From Pontixanthobacter aestiaquae (GTDB taxonomy: Bacteria; Pseudomonadota; Alphaproteobacteria; Sphingomonadales; Sphingomonadaceae), in contig NZ_WTYZ01000001.1 of the NCBI RefSeq assembly GCF_009827455.1, positions 1,745,001 to 1,809,000 of the forward strand: DNA of 64,000 bases. Reading direction: 5' to 3'. Shown here piece by piece: positions 56,068 to 64,000 of this stretch. Each line of letters opens with the position of its first letter. Position 1 is the stretch's first letter. The notes beneath the pieces were generated by a model. It did no database searches and was not told the origin of the DNA. It saw nothing but the letters and a program-made list of their open reading frames with translations. The position numbers were made by a program, and so were the translations under genes.

Positions 56068-56526
56068 TCAGCGGACGATCGCGCTGTACGTGATCGTGCC
56101 TTTGCCGCGAACGGCCATGTCGGGCGTTATCGTCCAGCGTAGGTGAGTCACATCTTCGACCGATGCAAGGCGTGGTCCGCTATAGTCTTCGATGGTGAGT
56201 TGACCGATCCGGCCCCAGTTGCGGCCTCCATCGACCGAGATATCCTGCGAGCGCAGGCTGCTGCGTTCGAAAGCCAATTCCGCAGGAACGGCGCTGGCGA
56301 CGGTGAAGCTGGTATGGGGGCTATTCGACTTCCACTTGACCAGCAGAATCACACGGTCGCCCTTTTTGAGTGTTTCAGCAGGCTCAATCGAGCGCTGGGT
56401 ACCGCTTTCAGAGGTGCGCTCGACAAACATTGCTTGAGTGAGGCGCGGGGCGTTTTGCGCCTGTGCCGATGCGCTAAAAGCCAGCGAAATCGCGCCGAAG
56501 GAGAGTGCCAGAGGTCCAAATCGCAT
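56068..56526 (-). CDS. Exported protein of unknown function
   Basis: A 152-residue product with a clear signal peptide (MRFGPLALSFGAISLAFSAS, cleavage near AQAQNA). The mature chain is predicted mainly beta: ILLVKWKSNSPHTSFTVASAVP, an ISVDGGRNWGRIGQL block and THLRWTITPDMAVRGKGTI. These look like a single Ig-like or DUF11-type domain with an aromatic core, as in proteins that stand outside the membrane. I do not assign a family. It converges on bkdB, which ends two bases away. Confidence 0.65.
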   Translation of the reverse strand: MRFGPLALSFGAISLAFSASAQAQNAPRLTQAMFVERTSESGTQRSIEPAETLKKGDRVILLVKWKSNSPHTSFTVASAVPAELAFERSSLRSQDISVDGGRNWGRIGQLTIEDYSGPRLASVEDVTHLRWTITPDMAVRGKGTITYSAIVR

Positions 56527-56676
56527 AGTGCCGGTTCCAAACGAGCGCGATATGAACGCCCGAATATGCTGTGACAGCGAGAGTGAAAAATATGGTTAAC
56601 GCGGCGTAAGAACTCGCTGGTTTTAGCGAGACCAAACTTCATCGCATTTTTAGCCCGATTTTGCTCGTTTTGTGCG

Positions 56677-56705
56677 TTGACAGATTTTGGAACCTGCCCT
56701 AACTG
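56677..56705 (+). promoter_or_regulatory. Sigma-70-type promoter of tRNA-Asp
   Basis: A consensus TTGACA (56677-56682), a 17-base spacer and TAACTG (56700-56705) stand 28 bases before the tRNA. The rest of the 207-base gap upstream (56527-56733) is AT-richer and shows nothing else. Confidence 0.6.
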
Positions 56706-56733
56706 CGCCTCTCCCAAGCGCATGCTTGCATGT

Positions 56734-56810
56734 GGGGGTGTAGCTCAGTTGGTTAGAGCGTCGGCCTGTCACGCCGAAGGTCGCGAGTTCAAGTCTCGTC
56801 ACTCTCGCCA
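56734..56810 (+). tRNA. tRNA-Asp (anticodon GTC)
   Basis: A 77-base tRNA with D-arm GCTCAGTTGGTTAGAG, anticodon arm CGGCCTGTCACGCCG giving GTC, and T-arm AGTTCAAGTCT. The acceptor stem GGGGGTG/CACTCTC contains two G-U pairs. CCA is encoded (56808-56810). Confidence 0.96.
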
Positions 56811-56885
56811 TTTTTTGGCACCACTTATGTGGTTTGAAAGTCCCTCGATGTCTTCGGATGTCGGGGGTTTTTCTTTTGCTGGGGC

Positions 56886-57113
56886 TCAATCCTTCTTTTT
56901 GCCCCATTTGCCTGTTTCCATCCAGACCAGAAACCGTCCGAGCGGCAACAGCCAGACCAGGCCGAAGAAGATATAGACAATTGTTTGCCCCCAAGTCGGC
57001 CAATCACCGATCAGATCCGGTAGATATCGCGCCAGCACGATCCCGTAGATCATCAGTCCGATGAATAGGCCGAGAATGCCGAGAGGAATTCGTCCGGTGG
57101 GTTCTTCGCGCAT
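56886..57113 (-). CDS. DUF2842 small membrane protein
   Basis: A 75-residue protein with two hydrophobic helices: PLGILGLFIGLMIYGIVLA and WGQTIVYIFFGLVWLLPLG, followed by a conserved WMETGKW tail. This is the DUF2842 family, restricted largely to alphaproteobacteria and of unknown function. It begins at the end of fau and overlaps it by one base, so it is probably in the same transcript as zapA, 6S RNA and fau. The tRNA-Asp gene lies downstream on the other strand. Confidence 0.82.
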   Translation of the reverse strand: MREEPTGRIPLGILGLFIGLMIYGIVLARYLPDLIGDWPTWGQTIVYIFFGLVWLLPLGRFLVWMETGKWGKKKD

Positions 57114-57697
57114 TAGAATGGTCCGTAAAGCCTGGTAGGGGTGACGATGGCGCTCAATGCAATATCGTGTGGTTCGGTCGGGATATTATCGACCAATTGT
57201 TCATCCCACGCCATCCCGATTGTTAGTGTTTCGGTGTTCTGTGCCAGCCAACGATCATAATGGCCGCCGCCTTGGCCCAGACGGTCGCCTGTATCGGTGA
57301 ATCCAAGTAAAGGAGCAAAGATCACATCCGGCGTGAGTTTCTCAGCTTCATCAGACGGTCGCTTTAGGCCAAATGCGCCCTCCACCAGGTCAGTTTCTCC
57401 AAACGGATCGGTATGCTCCGCGAACTGCATCGGGTCATCGGGCGACGCAAAGGTCGGGAGGGCCAGTTTATGTCCTGCCTCTGAAAAGAACTTCGCGTAA
57501 CCGCTCGCGGGTGCCTCGTCGGGTCCCGCATGATACAGGCCAACGACTGCATCCGCCGGTATTAATTCCATCAAAGGCGCAGGAGGGCGCTTGAATAGCA
57601 AAGCACGAATGTTTTCCGAGATGCTGGCCGCATGGGCGCGGCGCGCGGCTCTCAGTTGCTTTCTCAGGCTGGCCTTGGCTACGGTCGGGTCAGTCAT
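57113..57697 (-). CDS. fau: 5-formyltetrahydrofolate cyclo-ligase
   Basis: A 194-residue enzyme with the phosphate-binding GQGGGHYDRWLA near residue 140 and the N-terminal ASLRKQLRAARRAH that marks the family (E. coli YgfA/Fau). It turns 5-formyl-THF into methenyl-THF using ATP. The gene follows the 6S RNA, as in many proteobacteria, which supports both calls. Its stop overlaps the first base of the DUF2842 gene. Confidence 0.93.
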   Translation of the reverse strand: MTDPTVAKASLRKQLRAARRAHAASISENIRALLFKRPPAPLMELIPADAVVGLYHAGPDEAPASGYAKFFSEAGHKLALPTFASPDDPMQFAEHTDPFGETDLVEGAFGLKRPSDEAEKLTPDVIFAPLLGFTDTGDRLGQGGGHYDRWLAQNTETLTIGMAWDEQLVDNIPTEPHDIALSAIVTPTRLYGPF

Positions 57698-57727
57698 CGG
57701 TGCTGTTGCTCATTCAGTTTTGAGGGT

Positions 57728-57897
57728 GACGGGACCACTATGGATCGTTCTCTGGGAAATCCGCCGACGCCAAAAGGGTCAGGTGGGCACCGTATGCGTC
57801 AAGGCCCCGAACGAATCGTTACCTTGGGCAGGGACAGTTCCCTTGGATTGCTTATCGCCTCAGGGATGTTCTGCAGCGCGTGTCGAGCAGTCCCGTC
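57728..57897 (-). ncRNA. ssrS: 6S RNA
   Basis: The space between zapA and fau holds an RNA of about 170 bases on the minus strand. Its ends pair perfectly: GACGGGAC (57897-57890) with GTCCCGTC (57735-57728). Inside, CCCTGAGGCGATAAGC and CCCAGAGAACG flank the likely open central bubble that mimics a melted promoter. 6S RNA binds housekeeping RNA polymerase in stationary phase. A promoter with the right spacing precedes it. Assigned by synteny and fold; exact ends are estimates. Confidence 0.78.
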
Positions 57898-57903
57898 AGA
57901 TGT

Positions 57904-57932
57904 AACTTAGGAACTCGCGGCCCCGGCCTCAA
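57904..57932 (-). promoter_or_regulatory. Promoter of 6S RNA
   Basis: On the minus strand TTGAGG (57932-57927), a 17-base spacer and TAAGTT (57909-57904) overlap the end of zapA. The expected start, about seven bases further on, coincides with the first base of the 6S terminal stem near 57896. Confidence 0.5.
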
Positions 57933-58497
57933 GCTTATCCGCACAAGTTTCGAGTAAATCGGCAAAACGTTCGAGCGCGGGGGCTAGATCGGGATCGTCC
58001 ATTAGGGTCGCGCTGAAGCCTGATGCCGCAGATGCGTTACGCGCTTCGTCTAATTCCGCAGAAAGGGCTGCTTTCTCTTGCTCCAGGCCAGCAACATGCG
58101 CTGTCGCTTTCTCCAGCTCCGACCGGCATTCTTCCGATTCTTCGCGCCGCTGGGTTAGTTCGGTTCGAACCTCTTCAACCTCGCTTGCATGGTTTTCTTG
58201 CGCGAGTTTCATCCCGTCGAGTTGGGATTGCAGGGATGAGATCTGTTGTTTTAGCTCATCCTGAGAGGCGAGTGCAGCTTCGCCAGCCTCCGCCGATTTT
58301 TTGGTCTCGTGCAATTCGTCCGCCAAAAACAGGGCGCTGAACAACAGCTTCTGTGTCTCGGCAATATTCTGGCTATCGCCGAGCTGCGCGATTTTCTCGT
58401 TGATTACAGCACCCAGCGAACTGACGTGATCTTCTTCGCCTGCGCCGCATGCCACCGCATATTCGCGGTCGCCAATAGACAGTTTGACCTCGCTCAC
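57907..58497 (-). CDS. zapA: Cell division protein ZapA with extended coiled coil
   Basis: The first 95 residues match ZapA (KLSIGDREYAVACGAGEEDHVSSLGAVINEKI and the following LLFSALFLADEL helix). ZapA bundles FtsZ filaments at midcell. The protein is 196 residues, twice the E. coli length; the extra half is a charged coiled coil (SLQSQLDGMKLAQENHASEV ... LEQEKAALSAELDEA) ending in a short acidic segment. Such extended forms are common in alphaproteobacteria. Its ATG overlaps the stop of a small coiled-coil gene. Confidence 0.88.
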   Translation of the reverse strand: MSEVKLSIGDREYAVACGAGEEDHVSSLGAVINEKIAQLGDSQNIAETQKLLFSALFLADELHETKKSAEAGEAALASQDELKQQISSLQSQLDGMKLAQENHASEVEEVRTELTQRREESEECRSELEKATAHVAGLEQEKAALSAELDEARNASAASGFSATLMDDPDLAPALERFADLLETCADKLEAGAASS

Positions 58498-58688
58498 TGG
58501 CCGAGCTCCTCGATCAATTTATCGAGATCATTCATAGTGTTAGAGACCGTGTCGCGTAAGCTTTCGTGCTTGACGACGAGCGCGGAGACGGACGGGGGAG
58601 TATTCGGTAAGTCGTCCGCAGCTTTGGCGATGCGGGCCAATGCCGTTTCAATGCGCTGGACAGCGGACTCGATGCGTTCCTGGCTCAT
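58494..58688 (-). CDS. Small coiled-coil protein coupled to zapA
   Basis: A 64-residue protein starting MSQERIESAVQRIETALARI, predicted to be one long coiled coil (heptads with hydrophobic residues at a/d) with a short Pro-rich break at DLPNTPPSV. Its stop overlaps the zapA start as ATGA, which points to co-translation and perhaps to hetero-oligomer formation with ZapA. The ATG at 58688 is preferred to one at 58724, since it sets the heptads right from the start. Similar short proteins before zapA in alphaproteobacteria lack a name that I can recall. Confidence 0.65.
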   Translation of the reverse strand: MSQERIESAVQRIETALARIAKAADDLPNTPPSVSALVVKHESLRDTVSNTMNDLDKLIEELGQ

Positions 58689-58957
58689 GCAACGCAAAAT
58701 ACCGCAAATGCTGTGCCTAGGCAAAGGTTTGGGCGATCAACTTGATACCGCCTGTTGATAATTCGATGTGACTTGGCGTCAGCAGGGACCTCGAAACCGG
58801 GCATTTTTGAGTACGGTTTCGATCACGCTTCCGATTACGGGCGGGGATCATGGAAGCACTGTCCTTGACCTTGCTTGGCGGGTCGGCGAAGGCTTCGCCC
58901 GCGTCGAATCGTTTGAGACACGCGCCCGTAAAAACACTTGCTGCTGGAGCTTCCTGA

Positions 58958-60955
58958 ATGAGCCTCGATCCGTCCCGCATGGCACCCATGGCTAACGCGA
59001 TCCGCGCGCTTTCGATGGACGCTGTCCAGGCAGCCAACTCGGGGCACCCCGGCATGCCGATGGGCATGGCCGATGTTGCAACGGTTCTATGGGCAAAATA
59101 CCTAAAATTCGATCCCTCCGCACCCGACTGGGCCGACCGCGATCGGTTCGTTCTTTCGGCAGGTCATGGCTCAATGCTCATCTACTCGCTGCTGCACCTT
59201 TCGGGCTACGCGCAGCCGACAATGGATGATATCCGCAATTTTCGCCAGCTTGGCTATCCCTGCGCCGGACATCCGGAAAACTTTCTGCTCGACGGCGTTG
59301 AGTGCACAACCGGACCGCTGGGGCAGGGCGTGGCTATGGCGGTAGGCATGGCGATCGCCGAACGCCAACTGAACGCGCATTTCGGCGATGATCTGGTTGA
59401 CCACCGGACTTGGGCCATCGCTGGTGACGGGTGCCTGATGGAAGGCATTAATCATGAGGCGATTGGCCTCGCTGGTCACCTGAAACTCGGCCGGTTAATT
59501 GTCCTGTGGGACGATAACAATATCACGATTGACGGTTCTGCCGATCTTTCCACCAGCGAAGACGTGAAGGCGCGCCACACCTCGGCGGGTTGGCACGTTG
59601 TGAGCTGCGACGGGCACGATGTCGCAGACATAAGCCGTGCAATCGAAGAAGCGATGGCGGATCATCGCCCGTCTCTGGTCGCCTGTAAGACGGTGATCGG
59701 TAAAGGCGCACCGAATAAGCAGGGCACCTCGGCAACGCACGGGGCACCGCTTGGCGCAGAGGAGATTGCAGCTGCGCGCGAAACGCTTGGCTGGAATCAC
59801 GAGCCCTTTGTCGTTCCTGACGATATTGTCGCAGACTGGCACGCTACAGCTCATCGCGGTGTGGAAGCACATAGCGCGTGGCAATCGCGCTACGAAAATT
59901 CAGCCAAAAGGGAAGAGTTCGACGCGCGCATGGCAAACCCTGCGGACCGCGCTGGACGAGTGATCGAGGATCATATTCGCGGCTTAGCGGCAGAACCGCA
60001 GAAAGTCGCGACCCGTAAAGCATCGGAAATGGCGCTTGGCCCGCTCACAGAAGCCCTGCCGCAGATGATCGGCGGCTCAGCTGACCTTACCGGCTCGAAC
60101 AACACCAAAACGCCCAGCACCCTGCCATTTAGTGCAGATGATTATTTGGGTCGTTATTTGTATTACGGCATCCGCGAATTCGGCATGGCCGCGGCGATGA
60201 ATGGCATGGCGCTACACGGAGGCGTGGTGCCCTATGGCGGCACCTTCCTGATCTTCAGCGATTATTGCCGCAACGCGATCCGACTATCGGCTTTGCAAGA
60301 GATTGGCACCATCTATGTGATGACACATGACTCGATTGGTCTCGGGGAAGACGGTCCAACGCACCAGCCTGTCGAGCAAGTGATGAGCCTGCGCCTGGTC
60401 CCTAACCTCAATGTGTATCGCCCATGCGATACGATTGAGACTGCAGAATGTTGGACGCTAGCACTGCAAACGCCTGAAACGCCGTCTATTCTTGCGCTCT
60501 CACGCCAAGGTCTTCCGCAGATGCGCGGCGAGGGCGATGAAAACTGGACATCGGCGAGCAACCGCTCGGCGAAGGGTGCGTATCGCCTAAAGGCCGCCGG
60601 TTCTGATCGCAAAGTTGTACTGGTGGCAACGGGTTCCGAGGTGCACCTTGCTGCGGAAATTGCTGGTGAACTCGAAGCTCAAGGTATCGGGGCAGATGTC
60701 GTCTCGATGCCGTGTACCGAACTGTTCGATGCGCAGGACGATGCTTACCGTACAGACCTACTCCCTGCCGATGTACTGAAAGTTTCGATAGAAGCTGGTA
60801 CAAGCTTTGGTTGGGAACGTTACACGGGCACGGACGGGATCAATATTGGTATTGATCGCTTCGGTGCCTCCGCACCGGCGAGCGATCTATTCAAGAAATT
60901 CGGTTTCACTGCGGATGCGATTGTACCGCAAATTATCAATAAATTGAACGGTTAA
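58958..60955 (+). CDS. tkt: Transketolase
   Basis: The 665-residue enzyme shows VLSAGHGSMLIYSLLHLSGY, the TPP/metal motif GDGCLMEGINHEA ... WDDNNITIDG, and the second-domain catalytic Glu in IREFGMAAAMNGMALHGG. It moves two-carbon units between sugar phosphates in the pentose phosphate and Calvin-like routes. MSLDPSRMAPMANAIRAL is the start used here; GGAG lies nine bases upstream. The 269-base gap before it shows no gene. It heads a three-gene unit with gap and pgk, 15 and 10 bases apart. Confidence 0.96.
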   Translation: MSLDPSRMAPMANAIRALSMDAVQAANSGHPGMPMGMADVATVLWAKYLKFDPSAPDWADRDRFVLSAGHGSMLIYSLLHLSGYAQPTMDDIRNFRQLGYPCAGHPENFLLDGVECTTGPLGQGVAMAVGMAIAERQLNAHFGDDLVDHRTWAIAGDGCLMEGINHEAIGLAGHLKLGRLIVLWDDNNITIDGSADLSTSEDVKARHTSAGWHVVSCDGHDVADISRAIEEAMADHRPSLVACKTVIGKGAPNKQGTSATHGAPLGAEEIAAARETLGWNHEPFVVPDDIVADWHATAHRGVEAHSAWQSRYENSAKREEFDARMANPADRAGRVIEDHIRGLAAEPQKVATRKASEMALGPLTEALPQMIGGSADLTGSNNTKTPSTLPFSADDYLGRYLYYGIREFGMAAAMNGMALHGGVVPYGGTFLIFSDYCRNAIRLSALQEIGTIYVMTHDSIGLGEDGPTHQPVEQVMSLRLVPNLNVYRPCDTIETAECWTLALQTPETPSILALSRQGLPQMRGEGDENWTSASNRSAKGAYRLKAAGSDRKVVLVATGSEVHLAAEIAGELEAQGIGADVVSMPCTELFDAQDDAYRTDLLPADVLKVSIEAGTSFGWERYTGTDGINIGIDRFGASAPASDLFKKFGFTADAIVPQIINKLNG

Positions 60956-60970
60956 GTTGGAGTAATTCCC

Positions 60971-61978
60971 ATGACGACGAAGGTAGCCATCAACGGTTTT
61001 GGACGCATCGGGCGTCTTGTAGCGCGTGCGATTCTAGAACGCAGCGATCATGACTTGGAACTGGTCGCAATCAACGATCTGGCAGATGCCAAAGCGAACG
61101 CGCTCTTGTTCCAATATGACTCTACACATGGCCGCTTTCCCGGCGAAGTCAGCGCAAGCGATGACAGCATTACAGTCAACGGCAAGAAAATCGCTGTGAC
61201 GTCAGAGCGTGACCCCGGCAATCTCCCACACGCCGCGATGGGTGTGGATATTGTTCTGGAATGCACCGGTTTCTTCCAGTCGCACGAGGCCGCCGAGCCT
61301 CACCTAGCGGCGGGCGCAAAGCGCGTTTTGATCTCCGCTCCGGCAAAAAATGTTAGTGCGACAATCGTGTATGGAGTCAACCATGACGTCCTGACGTCAA
61401 GCGATGTCATTGTTTCTAATGCATCTTGTACCACAAATTGCCTTTCGCCAGTCGCAAAGGTCTTGAATGATCTTGTCGGTATCGAGCGCGGTTTCATGAC
61501 CACGATCCACAGCTACACCAATGATCAACGTATGCTCGATCAGATGCATGGTGACATGCGCCGCGCTCGCGGTGGTGCGCAGAATATGATCCCGACGACG
61601 ACCGGTGCTGCACGCGCGGTTGGTCTGGTTCTTCCAGAACTCGCAGGCAAGTTGGACGGCAGCTCTGTCCGTGTACCGACACCGAACGTCTCACTGGTCG
61701 ATCTGGTGTTCACGCCAGGCCGCGATACGACGGCAGAGGAGTTGAATGCTGCTTTGAAGGCGGCTGCGGATGGTCCGATGAAAGGTGTTCTCGATTACAC
61801 CGATCAGCCGCTCGTGAGCAGCGATTTCAACCACTATCCGGCCAGCTCGACTATCGACAGCCTTGAAACCTCGGTCATGGAAGGCAAACTTTGCCGCGTT
61901 GTCAGTTGGTATGACAATGAATGGGGCTTCTCCAATCGTATGATCGACACCGCCGGTGTGATGGCAGGAATGCTCTAA
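60971..61978 (+). CDS. gap: Glyceraldehyde-3-phosphate dehydrogenase
   Basis: A 335-residue type I GAPDH with NAD-binding [15 protein letters not shown] at the N-terminus and the catalytic Cys in [17 protein letters not shown], followed by [12 protein letters not shown] and the C-terminal [13 protein letters not shown]. It links glyceraldehyde-3-phosphate and 1,3-bisphosphoglycerate. GGAG is located about nine bases before the ATG. The order tkt-gap-pgk is common in alphaproteobacteria and serves glycolysis or gluconeogenesis. The NAD versus NADP preference cannot be fixed by eye. Confidence 0.97.
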   Translation: MTTKVAINGFGRIGRLVARAILERSDHDLELVAINDLADAKANALLFQYDSTHGRFPGEVSASDDSITVNGKKIAVTSERDPGNLPHAAMGVDIVLECTGFFQSHEAAEPHLAAGAKRVLISAPAKNVSATIVYGVNHDVLTSSDVIVSNASCTTNCLSPVAKVLNDLVGIERGFMTTIHSYTNDQRMLDQMHGDMRRARGGAQNMIPTTTGAARAVGLVLPELAGKLDGSSVRVPTPNVSLVDLVFTPGRDTTAEELNAALKAAADGPMKGVLDYTDQPLVSSDFNHYPASSTIDSLETSVMEGKLCRVVSWYDNEWGFSNRMIDTAGVMAGML

Positions 61979-61988
61979 GGAGCGGTAG

Positions 61989-63188
61989 ATGAGCAGCTTT
62001 CGTACTCTGGATGATCTTGGAGATGTAACTGGCAAAGTTGCGCTCGTCCGCGTTGATCTGAATCTTCCGATGAACGGCGGTTCGGTTACCGACACGACCC
62101 GCGTCGAGGCTTCGGCACCGACAATCCTCGAACTCGCGGAGGCGGGCGCGAAAGTATTGCTGCTGGCTCACTTTGGTCGTCCGAAAGGGCAACGTAACTC
62201 GACCATGTCAGTCAGCATGACGCTTGATGCAGTCGAGGAGGTGCTGGGCCGCGAAGTGATGTTTATCCCGGAGATCCAAGGACCTGTGGTCGAACAATCA
62301 ATCGGTATCCTGCGCAATGGTGACATTGGCTTGCTAGAGAACAGCCGCTTCTGGGCTGGCGAAGAGGCGAATGATGCTGATTTTGCTGCAGGTATTGCTG
62401 CCAATGGCGATTTCTTCGTCAACGACGCCTTCTCAGCAGCACACCGCGCGCATGCTAGTACAGTCGGCGTGGCAAAGATCCTGCCTTCTTACGCCGGCAG
62501 GGCGATGGAGAAAGAGCTCAAGGCGCTTGCGTCCGCACTCGAGATGCCCGAACAGCCCGTCGCGGCGGTGGTGGGCGGTGCGAAAGTGTCCTCTAAACTG
62601 GCTGTGCTCGAGCACCTGGTCGGCAAGGTCCAGCATCTGATTATCGGCGGCGGAATGGCCAATACGTTTCTCGCCGGACGCGGGATCGATGTTGGCAAAT
62701 CGCTGTGCGAGCATAATCTGACCGATACTGCGAATGCGATTATGGAAGCAGCTGACTCTAGCGGCTGCACGGTGCATCTGCCTTATGACGTCGTCGTGTC
62801 GCAAGAGTTCACCGCCAACCCGCCTAGTCTTCGTATTTGCAACGTCCATGAAGTCGCTGAAAATGAAATGATTCTGGATGTAGGACCACAAGCTGTTGAG
62901 GCGTTAGCTGACGTCTTGAAAACCTGTCATACGCTGGTTTGGAATGGCCCGATGGGTGCTTTCGAGACCGAGCCATTCGATGCAGCGACAGTGGCTCTGG
63001 CGAAAACCGCCGCTGCACTGAGCGCCGAAGGATCGCTGGTTTCGGTTGCGGGCGGCGGAGATACTGTCGCTGCGCTCAATCATGCCGGTGCTGCTGATGA
63101 TTTCTCTTATATTTCAACCGCTGGCGGCGCTTTCCTTGAATGGATGGAGGGCAAGGTACTACCGGGTGTGGCGGCGCTTAGGGGCTGA
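61989..63188 (+). CDS. pgk: Phosphoglycerate kinase
   Basis: A 399-residue enzyme with the substrate-binding KVALVRVDLNLPMNGG, LLLAHFGRPKG, NDAFSAAHRAHAST and the hinge/nucleotide motifs VVGGAKVSSKLAVLEHL, plus WNGPMGAFE and VAGGGDTVAAL near the C-terminus. It makes ATP from 1,3-bisphosphoglycerate. The gene starts 10 bases after gap with AAGGAG upstream. It ends two bases before the convergent flavodoxin-like gene; no obvious terminator lies between. Confidence 0.97.
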   Translation: MSSFRTLDDLGDVTGKVALVRVDLNLPMNGGSVTDTTRVEASAPTILELAEAGAKVLLLAHFGRPKGQRNSTMSVSMTLDAVEEVLGREVMFIPEIQGPVVEQSIGILRNGDIGLLENSRFWAGEEANDADFAAGIAANGDFFVNDAFSAAHRAHASTVGVAKILPSYAGRAMEKELKALASALEMPEQPVAAVVGGAKVSSKLAVLEHLVGKVQHLIIGGGMANTFLAGRGIDVGKSLCEHNLTDTANAIMEAADSSGCTVHLPYDVVVSQEFTANPPSLRICNVHEVAENEMILDVGPQAVEALADVLKTCHTLVWNGPMGAFETEPFDAATVALAKTAAALSAEGSLVSVAGGGDTVAALNHAGAADDFSYISTAGGAFLEWMEGKVLPGVAALRG

Positions 63189-63190
63189 GT

Positions 63191-63946
63191 TCACCGATAG
63201 TCAGGGTTCGGCGCGTCGAAACGGCGGCCTTCTTTCCATAGGTCGGTTGAGTTACCGTGCGCGGGAATGCCGCCGGCGTCTTTTAGCATTCGTGCGAGAT
63301 GCATCATATTCCAAGTTGCAAAGGTTGTGTTGCGGCGGGTGAAGTCGTTATCAAAGCCGGCATAGCTGCCATCGTCTAGCTGATCGCCATAGGACGGCCC
63401 CGGTCCGGCTTCGCCGATCCAACCCGCATCCGCTTGTGGCGGAATAGTGTAGCCAACGTGCTGCAGCGAGTACAGCACACCCATGGCGACATGCTTGATG
63501 CCGTCTTCATTCCCGGTGACCATGCAGCCGCCGACTTTCCCGTAAAATGCGTATTGGCCCCTATCATTGGTTTTGCCAGAGTGCGCGTAGAGCCTCTCAA
63601 TCACACGTTGACAGACTGATGATTTTTCGCCGAGCCAAATTGGCGATCCGAGGATGAGAATGTCAGCCGCTTCGACCTTCTCCCAGATTTCCGGCCAATC
63701 GTCCCTGTCTGCACCGTGCTGGGTCATATCGGGATAGACACCTGGGGCAATTGTAAAATCTACAGGGCGTACACGTTCTACCTGTACTTGATTGCGAACC
63801 ATGATTGTCTCGACAATGCCAAGCAGCTTGTCGGTGTGCGACCCGCCGGGGGATGGTTTCAGCGTGCAGTTTAACAACAGTGCATTTATATCGCTGAAAT
63901 CGGTTTTATTTTCATCGCAGAGTTTTTCTTGGACGGCATCTAACAT
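63191..63946 (-). CDS. Flavodoxin-fold NAD(P)H-dependent reductase family protein
   Basis: The 251-residue protein has the FMN-binding pattern of the flavodoxin/NADPH-dependent FMN reductase group: INALLLNCTLKPSPGGSHTDKL at the N-terminus for the phosphate loop, ILGSPIWLGEKSSVCQRVIERL for the isoalloxazine loop and GKVGGCMVTGNEDG. Electron donor and acceptor are unknown; related enzymes reduce quinones or flavin. The start at 63946 has AAGGAG upstream, better than ATG 63994. It is convergent with pgk; bases 63947-64000 contain its 5' flank and nothing further that I can name. Confidence 0.8.
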   Translation of the reverse strand: MLDAVQEKLCDENKTDFSDINALLLNCTLKPSPGGSHTDKLLGIVETIMVRNQVQVERVRPVDFTIAPGVYPDMTQHGADRDDWPEIWEKVEAADILILGSPIWLGEKSSVCQRVIERLYAHSGKTNDRGQYAFYGKVGGCMVTGNEDGIKHVAMGVLYSLQHVGYTIPPQADAGWIGEAGPGPSYGDQLDDGSYAGFDNDFTRRNTTFATWNMMHLARMLKDAGGIPAHGNSTDLWKEGRRFDAPNPDYR

Positions 63947-64000
63947 TGGGCGGTCTCCTTGTTGATTTGCTTTTGCCGCACAGCAATCGTGCAATAGGGC

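Noticed and set aside
56829..56875. Terminator after tRNA-Asp (GTCCCTCGATG ... GTCGGGGGTTTTT)
   Set aside because: A T run is present, but the stem pairs poorly when written out, so support is too weak.
56650..57003. Open frame of 117 codons on the minus strand with TRLELATFGVTGRRSNQLSY
   Set aside because: It is the antisense of the tRNA-Asp gene, another common false annotation, and it overlaps DUF2842.

Overview
The window is a dense stretch of core chromosome from an alphaproteobacterium, most likely Sphingomonadales and probably the Erythrobacter/Altererythrobacter group. The grounds are gene content and order: a DivL-type pseudokinase with tyrosine in place of the phospho-acceptor histidine heading a tsaE-amgK-murU-addB-addA-trxA run; sdhE between mfd and recG; zapA-6S RNA-fau; DUF2842 and DUF3445 proteins; a candidate EcfG-type stress promoter; and a palindrome of the SahR type before ahcY. 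This placement is from remembered family knowledge, not a search. I see no insertion sequence, prophage, CRISPR array, rRNA operon or replication origin, and no gene-free stretch longer than 300 bases.

Layout. 1-5664 (mostly +): end of bioB, metY, a DUF3445 haem oxygenase-like gene, an LprI-like gene, biotin-carrying acyl-CoA carboxylase alpha (pccA), an unknown 98-residue protein and a CsaA-like protein. 5661-8148 (-): cyclase-family hydrolase, aroB and aroK. 8219-13739 (+): a 54-residue membrane protein coupled to a large exported protein, xerD, accA and an M48 lipoprotein protease. 13888-14351 (-): two Flp pilin genes. 14431-16475 (+): mutT, tRNA-Arg, hemerythrin protein, folE. 16480-18063 (-): PAP2/Aur1-like membrane enzyme and peroxiredoxin. 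18250-31129 (+): ahcY, then divL-tsaE-amgK-murU-addB-addA with overlapping ends, then trxA.

31139-33162 (-): hisN and argJ. 33253-37993 (+): a three-domain TonB-C-like exported protein and a small exported Cys protein lying between argJ and secA, then secA and a PilZ protein. 38019-38973 (-): tRNA-Asn and nadK. 39090-40409 (+): degenerate GGDEF-EAL protein. mfd and sdhE (-) sit divergent to recG (+). 46306-49764 (-): porin-like protein, low-molecular-weight phosphatase, ABC1/UbiB kinase; then DUF3429 (+) and a secreted esterase (-). 51365-56065 (+): thyA and the bkd E1alpha-E1beta-E2 operon. 56068-58688: exported unknown (-), tRNA-Asp (+), DUF2842, fau, 6S RNA, zapA and a small coiled-coil gene (all -). 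58958-63188 (+): tkt-gap-pgk, then a flavodoxin-fold reductase (-).

How the genes fit together. metY and ahcY serve the methionine/SAM cycle; bioB, pccA and accA serve biotin-dependent carboxylation; aroBK the shikimate pathway; amgK-murU peptidoglycan recycling; addAB, recG, mfd, xerD and mutT genome maintenance; divL and zapA cell-cycle control and division; thyA, folE and fau folate and nucleotide metabolism; tkt-gap-pgk central carbon flow; bkd branched-chain keto acid oxidation. I do not see a clear new multi-gene system. The least explained items are the TonB-C triple-repeat protein between argJ and secA, the 54-residue/624-residue pair beside xerD, the orphan Flp pilins and several small unknown proteins.
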